DNA of 64,000 nt from an uncultured Lachnospiraceae bacterium (GCA_910579615.1 CAJTUA010000006.1:1-64000); one strand, 5' to 3'. Positions 50,717 through 59,121 are shown, counted from the first letter of the stretch. The notes: generated by a model from the sequence alone, not told the origin. A program made the numbers and translations.

Positions 50717-52204
50717 TCACTGCTTTTCAAAAAGCATCCCAAATTCAAATATGAACTCCGTGCCTTTTCCTACCTCGCTGTTCACCTCGATGTCACTGCC
50801 ATGCTTTAGGGCAATCTGCCTTGCAATCGCAAGCCCAAGCCCTGTTCCCTTTGCGTTCTGCCGCAGCTTTGATTTATAAAATTTTTCAAAAATATTCGGA
50901 ATCTCTTCCTTTGAAATCCCAATGCCCTCATCCCGGATGGAAACGCGCACACGCGGCTGCTGCACATCCCCGACCTCGGAGAATGTCACATACACCGTTG
51001 AATTTTCCGGCGAAAACTTGACCGCATTATCAAAAATAACAAGGAACATCTGGCGCAGCCGGTCATAATCCCCCTCCATCATATAGATTTCCTTCTCGTG
51101 CACCAGGCGGATATGGATGCCCTTTTCCGCCGCAATCGCACCGGCGCTCCTTTTTAATTCCCGGAATATCTCCATCAGGTTGACTGGCTCTTTCTCAATC
51201 ATAAAATCCGGATTCTGCATTTTTGAGAGCAGCAAAAGATCCCCAACCAAACGCTCCATGCGCCGGCACTCCAAAAGCATGCGCTCATAATACTGCCGCA
51301 CCTTCTCCTCATCCGTCACCACACCGTCCACAAGCGTCTCCGTATATGCCCGCATTACCGTGATTGGCGTGCGCAGCTCATGCGAGACATTCGCGAAAAA
51401 ATCCATGCGCATCTGTTCTAGGTTTTTGCGCACTTCCTCATTTTGCGCCAATTTGTCCGCGAGGGAGTCAATCGTGCGCGCAAGCTGCCCAATCTCATCC
51501 CTGCGCCGGATTCCCGTTTTTTCGCCGTACTCCCCCTTTGCAAGCATGCGGGCGGTATCGCGCATGGTAAGCACCGGATGCGAAAGATTCCTCGCAAACA
51601 CAAACGCCACGACAAAGGAAACCACAAGCGCTGCCAGAATGCTGTAAAGAATCATACCCTTGCCACTTTCAATCGCCTTGTCCTGCGTCTCCATCGAAAT
51701 ATGGATTAGCAATGCCCCGCAGATTTCCCCGTTATTTCCGATGAGCGGCACGCCGGCCGACATCATTGTACAGCCATGTATTTCACTGTAGCTCGTAAGA
51801 AACCGCTCCTTACCTAAAAATGCCGAATAAATCAGGTTGGTGTAATCTTCCTGGCTCACATCCGAAAATTCAATCGTTGTCATCACACGGTTCATCGGCT
51901 CGCTGGCGTAGGGATTTGCAATTGACCAGACCTCATAATCCCCGTTCTCCGTCATAATTTCAAGGTAGCTTAAGCAGCTTGCGTAATCCTCGTTTGCGAT
52001 AAATTCCTGAAAACGTCTGGAAAGGCTCTCCGCGCGCTCCTCAAGCTGTAAGCGGTACTGTTTGCGCGTTGTGTGTTGGTATGTGTTCAAAAAGATGACA
52101 CTGATAATGGCTGCCATGATAATTACCAGCGTTGTAAAATACAGGTATGTTTTTAAAAACAGCAGGTTTTTTCCAATCCCACGTTTTCTTTTCTGCCCCC
52201 TCAT
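50717..52204 (-). CDS. Sensor histidine kinase (membrane, HAMP)
   Basis: The protein has 495 residues. TM1 is near 15-40, an extracytoplasmic sensor domain of about 130 residues follows, TM2 is near 175-200, HAMP about 200-255 (SHPVLTMRDTARMLAKGEYG), HisKA has the phospho-acceptor in FFANVSHELRTPITVMRAY, and HATPase has NAVKFSPEN, DEGIGI and GTGLGLAIARQI. It phosphorylates the response regulator encoded 24 bp upstream in the same transcript. The input signal is unknown. Base positions around it show no riboswitch. Confidence 0.96.
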   Translation of the reverse strand: MRGQKRKRGIGKNLLFLKTYLYFTTLVIIMAAIISVIFLNTYQHTTRKQYRLQLEERAESLSRRFQEFIANEDYASCLSYLEIMTENGDYEVWSIANPYASEPMNRVMTTIEFSDVSQEDYTNLIYSAFLGKERFLTSYSEIHGCTMMSAGVPLIGNNGEICGALLIHISMETQDKAIESGKGMILYSILAALVVSFVVAFVFARNLSHPVLTMRDTARMLAKGEYGEKTGIRRRDEIGQLARTIDSLADKLAQNEEVRKNLEQMRMDFFANVSHELRTPITVMRAYTETLVDGVVTDEEKVRQYYERMLLECRRMERLVGDLLLLSKMQNPDFMIEKEPVNLMEIFRELKRSAGAIAAEKGIHIRLVHEKEIYMMEGDYDRLRQMFLVIFDNAVKFSPENSTVYVTFSEVGDVQQPRVRVSIRDEGIGISKEEIPNIFEKFYKSKLRQNAKGTGLGLAIARQIALKHGSDIEVNSEVGKGTEFIFEFGMLFEKQ

Positions 52205-52228
52205 CCTCGTGCCTCACATTCCGCTGCC

Positions 52229-52921
52229 TTACCCCTCAACCTCAAATTTATATCCCACGCCCCATACCGTCTGAATTGACCATGCCGGGTGTTCCACGGT
52301 ATCCAACTTCGCGCGCAGCCGTTTGATATGGGAATCCACCGTTCTGGTATCCCCGTAATAATCATACCCCCACAGGCTGTCCAACAGATTGTCCCGCGTA
52401 AATACTTTGTTTGGGTTGCTCGCAAGCGTCCACATTGTCTCAATCTCTTTTTTCGTCATCGTCATTCTCTGGCCATCAATGCTTAATGCATATTCGTCCA
52501 GGTTAATCATGAGATTCGCCACAATCAGGACATTTTTGGATGTGCTTTCCTGTGGTTTTTTCACCATACGGCGCAAGACAGCGCGCACGCGCGCCATGAC
52601 TTCGCTCGGGCTGAACGGCTTTACAATATAATCATCCGCCCCGATGTCAAGCCCCATGATTTTTTCAAAGTCCTCGCCGCGCGCCGTGATTAAAATTACC
52701 GGAACGTCCGAGGTTTTGCGTATCTCGCGGCAGACCGCGTAGCCGTCCATCTTCGGCATCATCACGTCAAGGAGAACCACCGTTGGGGCGTGCTTTGCAA
52801 AAAGCTGCATTGCCTCCTCGCCGTCCGCGGCAATCAATGGCTCATAACCTTCTTTTTTGGCATATTCCGATAAAACATCTGTAATATCCGGATTATCATC
52901 AGCAATCAGTATGTATTGCAT
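52229..52921 (-). CDS. OmpR-family response regulator
   Basis: The protein has 230 residues. The receiver domain (1-120) has the acidic pair IADDNPD, phospho-acceptor Asp in VVLLDVMMPKMDG, and Lys in IVKPFSPSEV. The C-terminal winged helix (about 130-228) has DEYALSIDGQRMTMTKKE and WGYDYYGDTRTVDSHIKRLR. It is the partner of the kinase that follows. The start at 52921 has AGGAGG 8 nt upstream; the frame open to 53035 only crosses a family A element. Confidence 0.96.
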   Translation of the reverse strand: MQYILIADDNPDITDVLSEYAKKEGYEPLIAADGEEAMQLFAKHAPTVVLLDVMMPKMDGYAVCREIRKTSDVPVILITARGEDFEKIMGLDIGADDYIVKPFSPSEVMARVRAVLRRMVKKPQESTSKNVLIVANLMINLDEYALSIDGQRMTMTKKEIETMWTLASNPNKVFTRDNLLDSLWGYDYYGDTRTVDSHIKRLRAKLDTVEHPAWSIQTVWGVGYKFEVEG

Positions 52922-52942
52922 CGCAAAAAACCTCCTATATAA

Positions 52943-53050
52943 AGTTCCGCATATCCCCTCCCAATGCCCATCACCAGCAGAGGAATTTTTGTCCGTTTCC
53001 CTCCCAAAAATTCCTCTGGGGCATTGTCCGGGCATATGCTGTCCTAAAGT
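52943..53050 (-). repeat. Family A palindromic element, single unit with perfect middle and inner stems
   Basis: The outer arms are GCATATCCC/GGGCATATGC. The middle stem CAATGCCC/GGGCATTG and inner stem CAGAGGAATTTTTG/CAAAAATTCCTCTG are perfect yet differ in sequence from other loci, which is strong covariation. AACTTTA occurs at both ends and could be a duplicated target. At the SD end ATG CGG AAC TTT ATA TAG overlaps TAGGAGG. Confidence 0.93.
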
Positions 53051-53154
53051 TTTACATGCTCCTTACAAAGCAAAAGTATTCCAATGATAATCCTATTATA
53101 TTCAACGAAACGAATTATTACAAGTCCGTTCACAATTTTTTCGAATTTACACGG

Positions 53155-54252
53155 CTAATAGAGCATTACCATCTCGCGGCAGTACCATTCCTCATCCGCC
53201 TGCCGTACCTCGTCATTCTGCTGGATAATCGGGTGCCCGGCATCGTTAAGGGGGATATAGCGGATGGTTCCTTTCTCCCCGTTGGACATAATCACTTCCC
53301 GGTTCGTATATTTCAGGCGCATGTTCTTTAAAAACTGCATGACAAGACGCCGGTCCAGGCCGTCAAACTCCTTCTCATAAAACATATTTAAAACATTTAA
53401 CGGCAGCCTGGAATCCTTGTAGCTGCGCGCGGAAACCATAGCGTCATAAATGTCCGAAATTGCCGTAACCCGCGCGCACAGGCTGATTTCTTTTCCGCAG
53501 AGCCCGTCCGGATAACCCTTACCGTTTAATTTCTCATGGTGGTGGCGCGCCGCGAGGCGCACATTGTCATGGAACTTATTGCCAAGCAGCTGGTCTGAAT
53601 AAATTGGATGCGCCCTCATAATCTCCAGCTCTTCCTTTGTCAGTTTGCGCGGCGCGTTCAAAATTTCCTCCGGTATCATCGTTTTCCCGATATCGTGCAA
53701 AAGACCCGCGAGGGTAAAAATCTTTACATCCGCCGCCCCAAGCCCCATCCACTCCGCCTGCATGGCATTTAAAAGCGCTACGTTGAGCGAATGGCGCTGT
53801 AAGCCTTCGTCCATCGGGCGCGGGAAGCTGATGCACGAAAATATTGTCAGCGGGTCAAAATTGACCAGTTTGTCCGTGATTTCCTCTGCCAGCGGCTCCA
53901 CCTGTTCACGGCTTAACCAGGAATTCAAATCCGGCTTATGGAAAAGGCTTCCGACATTCTGCTGTAACTGCGAGTATCCGACATACTGCTCCGTCATCTT
54001 CCGGCGGACTTCAAGCGGCACATTTTTATTTGACATAAGATCCCGGTACGTGTCGTCATACACCATAATATGTTTATTATTCCCGGAAAAACGCATCAGC
54101 CTGTCAAGCCTTGTTTTTTCAATCTTCTCGCCCTTTGCAAGAAGCTTGACCGCCCCGGTATTATTAAAAATATCATTGTTCAGCACATAACCGTCCCAGA
54201 GATATTCTACCGGGAATATTCTCATTTTTTGAGAATCTTTTTCGGATTCCAT
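53155..54252 (-). CDS. HD-GYP domain c-di-GMP phosphodiesterase, coupled to PilZ gene
   Basis: The protein has about 365 residues. A region of about 140 residues at the start (MESEKDSQKMRIFPVEYLWD) has no known domain. The HD-GYP domain has HDIGKTMIPEEILN, HHHEKLNGKGYPDG and DIYDAMVSARSYKD. The C-terminal tail NGEKGTIRYIPLNDAGHPII resembles a small beta-barrel. It starts one base after the PilZ stop, so the two are translated together. The PilZ protein may sense the c-di-GMP pool that this enzyme lowers. The SD is weak (AAAGGGG 12 nt away), which fits coupling. Confidence 0.92.
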   Translation of the reverse strand: MESEKDSQKMRIFPVEYLWDGYVLNNDIFNNTGAVKLLAKGEKIEKTRLDRLMRFSGNNKHIMVYDDTYRDLMSNKNVPLEVRRKMTEQYVGYSQLQQNVGSLFHKPDLNSWLSREQVEPLAEEITDKLVNFDPLTIFSCISFPRPMDEGLQRHSLNVALLNAMQAEWMGLGAADVKIFTLAGLLHDIGKTMIPEEILNAPRKLTKEELEIMRAHPIYSDQLLGNKFHDNVRLAARHHHEKLNGKGYPDGLCGKEISLCARVTAISDIYDAMVSARSYKDSRLPLNVLNMFYEKEFDGLDRRLVMQFLKNMRLKYTNREVIMSNGEKGTIRYIPLNDAGHPIIQQNDEVRQADEEWYCREMVMLY

Positions 54253-54253
54253 C

Positions 54254-54865
54254 TTACTTATGCCCCTTTCCCTGGTCAAAACGAGTCTCCCAAATCCGGC
54301 ACCCATATTCCTCCCGCAGCATTATATCCTCCTGGTTCTCCGCCGAAGAAGCCTCCGCCTCCTGTATCCGGACGACCTCACACCGCATTTCAAGAACCCC
54401 CTCCTGGGTTTCAAGCACCAGGGAAAAAATCTCCCCGATATTAAAACATCCCACATCCGCCTGCAGCAAAACACCGCTCGCACTCATATTGATGGTCTTG
54501 ATATGTATGCTCTTGTGCAGTGAAATTTCCTTCGCATCAATGTACACTCCTTTGATGCTGCCTTCCAGGGAAATCGGGTATCTCGTCCTCGTCCGGCTTT
54601 CCTTTGACTTGCTTTTTCCAAGAAACACCTCAATCTCATTTTCCACCACGGCCCCGCGGATGGTACCGCTAAATTCATACAGGCATTTGTCCATGAAAAT
54701 CATCGCTAAAATGTTGTAAAATTTTTTCTCCTGAAGGCTGTCTGCACTGATTATAACCGAATTTGAGGCGCTTTTAAACCGGAGGATAACGGTATCCACA
54801 ATCACTGTGTCATCCTCCATATTCTTAATCAGTATCCTGCGATTTTTCAGTTCCCCTTCCTTCAT
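54254..54865 (-). CDS. PilZ domain c-di-GMP receptor
   Basis: The protein has 203 residues. The C-terminal PilZ domain (about 90-190) has the RxxxR-type c-di-GMP site in RTRTRYPISLEG and the second motif NMSASGVLLQADV (D/NxSxxG). The N-terminal beta-rich domain (about 10-85) resembles the YcgR-N type found in flagellar brake proteins (VIVDTVILRFKSASNSVIIS), though short. In other bacteria such proteins slow flagella or alter surface functions. No flagellar gene lies in the window. It is followed by an HD-GYP gene. Confidence 0.88.
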   Translation of the reverse strand: MKEGELKNRRILIKNMEDDTVIVDTVILRFKSASNSVIISADSLQEKKFYNILAMIFMDKCLYEFSGTIRGAVVENEIEVFLGKSKSKESRTRTRYPISLEGSIKGVYIDAKEISLHKSIHIKTINMSASGVLLQADVGCFNIGEIFSLVLETQEGVLEMRCEVVRIQEAEASSAENQEDIMLREEYGCRIWETRFDQGKGHK

Positions 54866-55075
54866 CGGTCTGTACCCCTCTCATCCAAAATTCCGGTTTT
54901 TTTAAGCGGAAATTTTTTTTGATATTCAAATATTACCACAAAATCAAAAAACATACAACCTATTCACTTGAGATTCGCCATTGTTTTTTCCCGCTTTTGC
55001 CATCCTTCTGACATAAATCTGTGATATAGTGGGAGCGGATGTGACGCAAAGAAATCTGATTCAGGAGGCATCGCA

Positions 55076-55855
55076 ATGAAAGATTTTTATAAAAAATGTA
55101 TCATTGTCCTCGGTTTTGTATTTTTCTTTGCTCTGTTTTCGTCAAAAAGCCCGGCGGTCACCGCATTCTCAAAAGAAGTGGCCGACTCTTCTGAGCCCCA
55201 GACGGAAACGCAGGCCGAGATTAAACTCAATGTCAAATCAAAAGCTTTAGTCAAGGATACCAAATATACGTTGAAGGTATACAACCTTTCAGGGAACCAG
55301 AAAGCTTCCTTTAAGTCGAGCGATGCGGAAATCGCTTCCGTGGACGAGGACGGCGTTGTATCCGGGATTGCAAACGGTACTGCCACCATCACCGTCACGG
55401 TGAAGGAAGGGTTCAAAACGGTTACCACCCTGACTTGTGAGGTTACGGTCGGACCTCCCGCAATCAGCGTAAAATGGACGAAATCCGAGATTATCTTGGC
55501 AGTTGGGAAACGAACGACATTAAAGACAATCCTGCTCCCTTACAATACAGCTGAGGCAGTAAAATTTTACTCCTCCGATGCAGAGATTGCCAAGGTGACA
55601 AGCACGGGCAAAATCACCGCAAAATCAGAGGGTGATACCTATGTATTTGCCATGATTGAAAATGGAAAGTTTGACTTCTGCAAAGTTACTGTAGTAGACC
55701 AGGATACATATGATCAGCTGTTTGGTCCCTCGGAGGATAATGGCGAGACTATCACTGAGACGGACAGCGAAGAAAACGAAGCTTTGACGGAAACGGACAC
55801 CCCGGTGTTACCTCTTCCGACAATAACGCCGGAAGAACAGCCGTTGAGCAAGTAA
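55076..55855 (+). CDS. Secreted protein with two Big2-type Ig-like domains
   Basis: The 259-residue precursor has a signal peptide (MKDFYKKCIIVLGFVFFFAL, cleaved near residue 30) and two bacterial Ig-like (Big2) domains. The first (about 45-125) has YTLKVYNLSGNQKASFKSSD, IASVDEDGVVSGIANGTATI and VTV; the second (about 130-215) has AKVTSTGKITAKSEGDTYVF. An acidic Thr/Glu/Pro-rich tail (ETDSEENEALTETDTP) ends it; no sortase motif or anchor is seen. It is probably released or loosely wall-bound and may stabilise other surface proteins. AGGAGG lies 8 nt before the ATG. Confidence 0.88.
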   Translation: MKDFYKKCIIVLGFVFFFALFSSKSPAVTAFSKEVADSSEPQTETQAEIKLNVKSKALVKDTKYTLKVYNLSGNQKASFKSSDAEIASVDEDGVVSGIANGTATITVTVKEGFKTVTTLTCEVTVGPPAISVKWTKSEIILAVGKRTTLKTILLPYNTAEAVKFYSSDAEIAKVTSTGKITAKSEGDTYVFAMIENGKFDFCKVTVVDQDTYDQLFGPSEDNGETITETDSEENEALTETDTPVLPLPTITPEEQPLSK

Positions 55856-55888
55856 TCGGAACCGGGCAGGCGGGAATGTTTTTCTCCT

Positions 55889-55991
55889 CTGCCCACCGCA
55901 CGGGGCGCGTGCTGCAAAGCAGCCAGATTTCATACGCGCCCTGCGCATAAAAAAGAAGGAGCGGTAAACTGCTCCTTCTTTTTTATGCGCA
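55889..55991. repeat. Family B element ending in a 21-bp-arm terminator hairpin
   Basis: 55889-55950 is a short family B copy (CGGGGCGCGTGCTGCAAAGC ... CGCCCTGCGCATAAAAAAG). Its outer end TGCGCATAAAAAAG continues to GAAGGAGC and is repeated in reverse, giving perfect arms at 55942-55962 and 55971-55991 with an 8-nt loop. The A/U runs on both sides make it a bidirectional terminator for the Big2 gene (+) and the membrane gene at 56022 (-). Confidence 0.85.
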
Positions 55992-56021
55992 AAGCAAGAA
56001 TATGTACGAATGCACGCGGAA

Positions 56022-56393
56022 CTAACTTACCATTCCGCCAACCATCCCCCCCACTGCCATGATGATAAATGATTTGACCGCCCCCGCCACCGGAATCGTT
56101 GGTCCACTTATAAGGAAGGAAAGCAGGAGATAAACCAGAAAATATAAAACCCCGAAAATCAGCCCCCACAGGAATTTTTGCCTTCCTGATTTTTTCCCAA
56201 GATACACTCCCCCGACAAATACGCTTAGCGCATCGACCGCCGCAAGAAGGATTCCAAGCGTCGTTTCCTCCATCCCTGTTTTTAACATCAGGAACGCACA
56301 TACAAACAAAAGCATTGCCGTAATCAGTGCCGACATAATGAATGCTTTCACAAAATGCATTGCGGACAGCCCGCCGGTCAAATTTTTTTCCAT
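56022..56393 (-). CDS. TIGR04086 family membrane protein
   Basis: The 123-residue protein has four hydrophobic helices (about 12-35, 42-62, 70-92, 98-120) and starts MEKNLTGGLSAMHFVKAF. The late GAVKSFIIMAVGGMVGGMV segment and helix pattern match TIGR04086/YrzE-like proteins, which lie near yajC-tgt in clostridia as here. The function is unknown. It may have a promoter with TTGGAA and TATAAC 17 bp apart at about 56424-56453 (minus). It is terminated by the bidirectional hairpin. Confidence 0.82.
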   Translation of the reverse strand: MEKNLTGGLSAMHFVKAFIMSALITAMLLFVCAFLMLKTGMEETTLGILLAAVDALSVFVGGVYLGKKSGRQKFLWGLIFGVLYFLVYLLLSFLISGPTIPVAGAVKSFIIMAVGGMVGGMVS

Positions 56394-56514
56394 ACCTGTT
56401 CCCCTTTTCTTTTCAATGTGTTATACTTGTCATGTTTCAATTTTCCAAAAACAAATTCCATTGAAATATATGACAGACAAAAGGCATGTATGCATGGAAA
56501 AACAGGAGGCTTTT

Positions 56515-57375
56515 ATGGCTTATATTGATTTGCACGTACATTCCAACAAATCCGACGGCACCCTAAGCCCTGTAAAAGTCGCCGCGCGCGCAGCAGCACG
56601 CGGGCTTAGTGCCATCGCGCTCACAGACCACGACTGTGTAGCCGGCATCGCAGAAGCACAGGCTGCTGCCGAAAAACTTCTGGCTGACGGCATAAAGCTT
56701 CGCATTGTACCGGGCGTTGAGATTTCCGCGGATTATAAAAACCGCGACATCCACATCTTAGGGCTTCTCATTGACCACAAGGATGCTGCGCTGAATACCG
56801 CACTTTCCGCGGCGCTTGCATCCCGCGATGCACGCAACGAAAAAATGGTACAGAATTTGCAGGCGGCCGGCATTGATATCACGGTGGAGGATTTGCTCTT
56901 TGGAACAGGCGATACGGTGGTTACCCGCGCCCATTTTGCGCGCCACCTCCTCGCAAAAGGCTACGTAAAAACAAGGGAGGAGGCATTCCGCAAATACCTG
57001 GATGTCACTACGCCGTACTATGTGCGCCGCGAATATATGCAGCCCTCCTCAGCAATCCGCCTCATCCGCGAAGCGGGCGGCATCCCGGTACTTGCACATC
57101 CCCTGCTCTACCATCTTGATGCAGATGGGGTAAAGGAATTGGTCGCAAAGCTTTCCGGCGAAGGGCTTATGGGCATCGAAACGATTTATTCCAAAAATAC
57201 CGGCACGGACGAGGCGTTTGTGCGGAAACTTGCCGCAGATTTCCGCCTGCTTATGACGGGAGGCTCTGATTTCCATGGCGCGAACAAACCGGATATTGAG
57301 ATTGGGGTCGGGCGTGGGAATCTGAGAATCCCGGAAGAATTGCTTGAAAAACTGGATGCAGCAAAAGGGTTCTGA
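56515..57375 (+). CDS. PHP domain phosphoesterase, TrpH/YciV type
   Basis: The 286-residue protein has the PHP metal set of YciV (RNase AM/TrpH): IDLHVHSNKSDGTLSP, IALTDHDCVAGIAEA, IVPGVEISADYKNRDIHILG, VLAHPLLYHLD and GGSDFHGANKP. Family enzymes act as 5'-3' exonucleases on short RNA or as nucleotide 3',5'-bisphosphate phosphatases, with Mn or Fe. ATG 56515 with AGGAGG 5 nt upstream is clear; earlier ATGs lack a SD. It converges on yajC with a shared terminator. Confidence 0.93.
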   Translation: MAYIDLHVHSNKSDGTLSPVKVAARAAARGLSAIALTDHDCVAGIAEAQAAAEKLLADGIKLRIVPGVEISADYKNRDIHILGLLIDHKDAALNTALSAALASRDARNEKMVQNLQAAGIDITVEDLLFGTGDTVVTRAHFARHLLAKGYVKTREEAFRKYLDVTTPYYVRREYMQPSSAIRLIREAGGIPVLAHPLLYHLDADGVKELVAKLSGEGLMGIETIYSKNTGTDEAFVRKLAADFRLLMTGGSDFHGANKPDIEIGVGRGNLRIPEELLEKLDAAKGF

Positions 57376-57378
57376 TAC

Positions 57379-57424
57379 AAAAAAATCCCATACCGCAGCG
57401 CGCGCCTGCCCGTATGGGATTTTC
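57379..57424. terminator. Bidirectional intrinsic terminator between the PHP gene and yajC
   Basis: AAAATCCCATAC (57382-57393) pairs with GTATGGGATTTT (57412-57423) with a GC-rich loop, flanked by A/T runs on both sides. It serves the plus PHP gene and the minus yajC gene. Confidence 0.9.
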
Positions 57425-57439
57425 CCTTTCTGGCTTTGC

Positions 57440-57811
57440 TTATTTCTTCTCCTTTGTTTCTTTCACATCTGCTGCCGCGGCACCCTCCGGCTTTTCCACC
57501 TCAACCACCGCGGTCTTTTTCATCGGGATGCGGCAGTTTTTATTATTGCCAAACTCCACAACAATGACCTCTTCCATCACATCGATGACAACGCCGTAAA
57601 AACCCGCGGTCGTCAGCACGCTGTCGCCAATCTCAAGGGAGCTGACCAGTGCATCCATCTGCTTTTGCTGCTTTTTCTGCGGGCGGATGAGCAGGAAATA
57701 AAATACCGCGCCAATAATCACAAGATAAATTACCATCGAGACAATGGACATTCCTGGTGCTGCCGCGGCACCTGCGTCCGCTGCACCCTCCGTCAAAAAC
57801 AATAAATTCAT
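57440..57811 (-). CDS. yajC: Sec translocase auxiliary subunit YajC
   Basis: The 123-residue protein has a single N-terminal membrane helix (about 25-45, SMVIYLVIIGAVFYFLLIRP) followed by the family mark RPQKKQQKQMDALVSSLEIG and DSVLTTAGFYGVVIDVMEE. The C-terminus is Ala/Glu/Lys-rich. YajC binds SecDF and assists protein export. The start at 57811 follows GGAGGG. It lies downstream of tgt (88 bp), the usual tgt-yajC pair. Confidence 0.95.
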   Translation of the reverse strand: MNLLFLTEGAADAGAAAAPGMSIVSMVIYLVIIGAVFYFLLIRPQKKQQKQMDALVSSLEIGDSVLTTAGFYGVVIDVMEEVIVVEFGNNKNCRIPMKKTAVVEVEKPEGAAAADVKETKEKK

Positions 57812-57899
57812 AAAGCCCTCCGTTCCGGTCATCTATGACCTGGTTTTTCTGTATAAAACAAACGCCAACTTCAAAATCCCTTTCTTTCGTTCCCCGCTT

Positions 57900-59036
57900 T
57901 TATGTCTCCTCGCCCTCCGCAAAACCTGCGAGCTTCTTCTTTTTGTACTCCGCGTATTCCTTTCGCTCAATCGCCTCCCGTATCTCCTCCATCATCTTGT
58001 TGTAAAAATAGAGATTGTGCGTCACAAGCAAGCGCAGCCCTAACATCTCCTTCGCTTTGAGCAGATGGCGGATATATGCCCTGCTGTAATGGCGGCAGGC
58101 CGGGCAGTTGCAGCCTTCCTCAATCGGTCTTGTATCAAGCTCGTACTTCGCGTTCATAAGGTTCATCTTGCCGTGGTTTGTGTAGGCATGTCCATGTCTG
58201 CCGTTGCGCGCCGGATACACACAGTCAAAGAAATCCACACCGCGTTCCACCGACTCTAAAATATTGGCAGGCGTGCCCACACCCATTAAATATACTGGCT
58301 TGTTTTCTGGCAAATGAGGAACCGTCTTTTCAATAATATGGTACATCTGCTCATGCGACTCCCCGACCGCAAGGCCGCCGAGCGCATAGCCGTCTAAGTC
58401 AAACTCCGAAATGCGCTTCGCATGCTCCACACGGATGTCCTCAAACGTGCCGCCCTGGTTAATCCCGAACAAAAGCTGATGTTGGTTGATGGTATCTTCC
58501 AGGCGGTTTAAGCGCTCTAGCTCCGCCTTGCAGCGGGAAAGCCACCGCGTCGTGCGGGCAACTGAATTTTCCATATATTCCCTTGTACAAGGGTACGGCG
58601 CACATTCATCAAACGCCATCGCGATGGTCGATGCAAGATTTGACTGGATGCGCATACTCTCCTCCGGCCCCATGAAAATCTTGCGCCCATCCACATGGGA
58701 GTTAAAATACACGCCCTCCTCTTTTATCTTTCGCAGCCCCGCAAGCGAAAAAACCTGAAAGCCGCCGGAATCCGTAAGAATCGGCTTGTCCCACACCATG
58801 AACTTATGCAGCCCGCCAAGCTTTTTGACGACCTCATCCCCCGGCCTTACATGGAGATGGTAGGTGTTCGATAACTCAACCTGCGTTCCGATTTCCTTTA
58901 AATCCATTGTGGAAACAGCGCCCTTAATTGCCCCGACCGTCCCGACATTCATGAATACTGGTGTCTGTATCACGCCATGTACCGTCGTAAACTCGCCGCG
59001 TTTTGCGTTCCCGTCTTTACAAATCAGCTTATACAT
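57900..59036 (-). CDS. tgt: Queuine (preQ1) tRNA-ribosyltransferase
   Basis: The 378-residue protein has the Tgt motifs VELSNTYHLHVRPG, ILTDSGGFQVFSLAGLRKIK, the catalytic FDECAPYPC and DCVYPARNGRHGHAYT, and the zinc ligands CNCPACRHYSRAYIRH. It exchanges G34 for preQ1/queuine in Asn/Asp/His/Tyr tRNAs. ATG 59036 is chosen by family start MYKLICKDGN. It has its own promoter (59122-59150). No queC/D/E genes are in the window. Confidence 0.97.
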   Translation of the reverse strand: MYKLICKDGNAKRGEFTTVHGVIQTPVFMNVGTVGAIKGAVSTMDLKEIGTQVELSNTYHLHVRPGDEVVKKLGGLHKFMVWDKPILTDSGGFQVFSLAGLRKIKEEGVYFNSHVDGRKIFMGPEESMRIQSNLASTIAMAFDECAPYPCTREYMENSVARTTRWLSRCKAELERLNRLEDTINQHQLLFGINQGGTFEDIRVEHAKRISEFDLDGYALGGLAVGESHEQMYHIIEKTVPHLPENKPVYLMGVGTPANILESVERGVDFFDCVYPARNGRHGHAYTNHGKMNLMNAKYELDTRPIEEGCNCPACRHYSRAYIRHLLKAKEMLGLRLLVTHNLYFYNKMMEEIREAIERKEYAEYKKKKLAGFAEGEET

Positions 59037-59121
59037 GTAAAGAAATCCAATCCTTCCTGACATTGATAACAGCGTGCTGCCACAAAAACCTTATGCTTTC
59101 CCCGGAAAGCACGCTTGTTAT

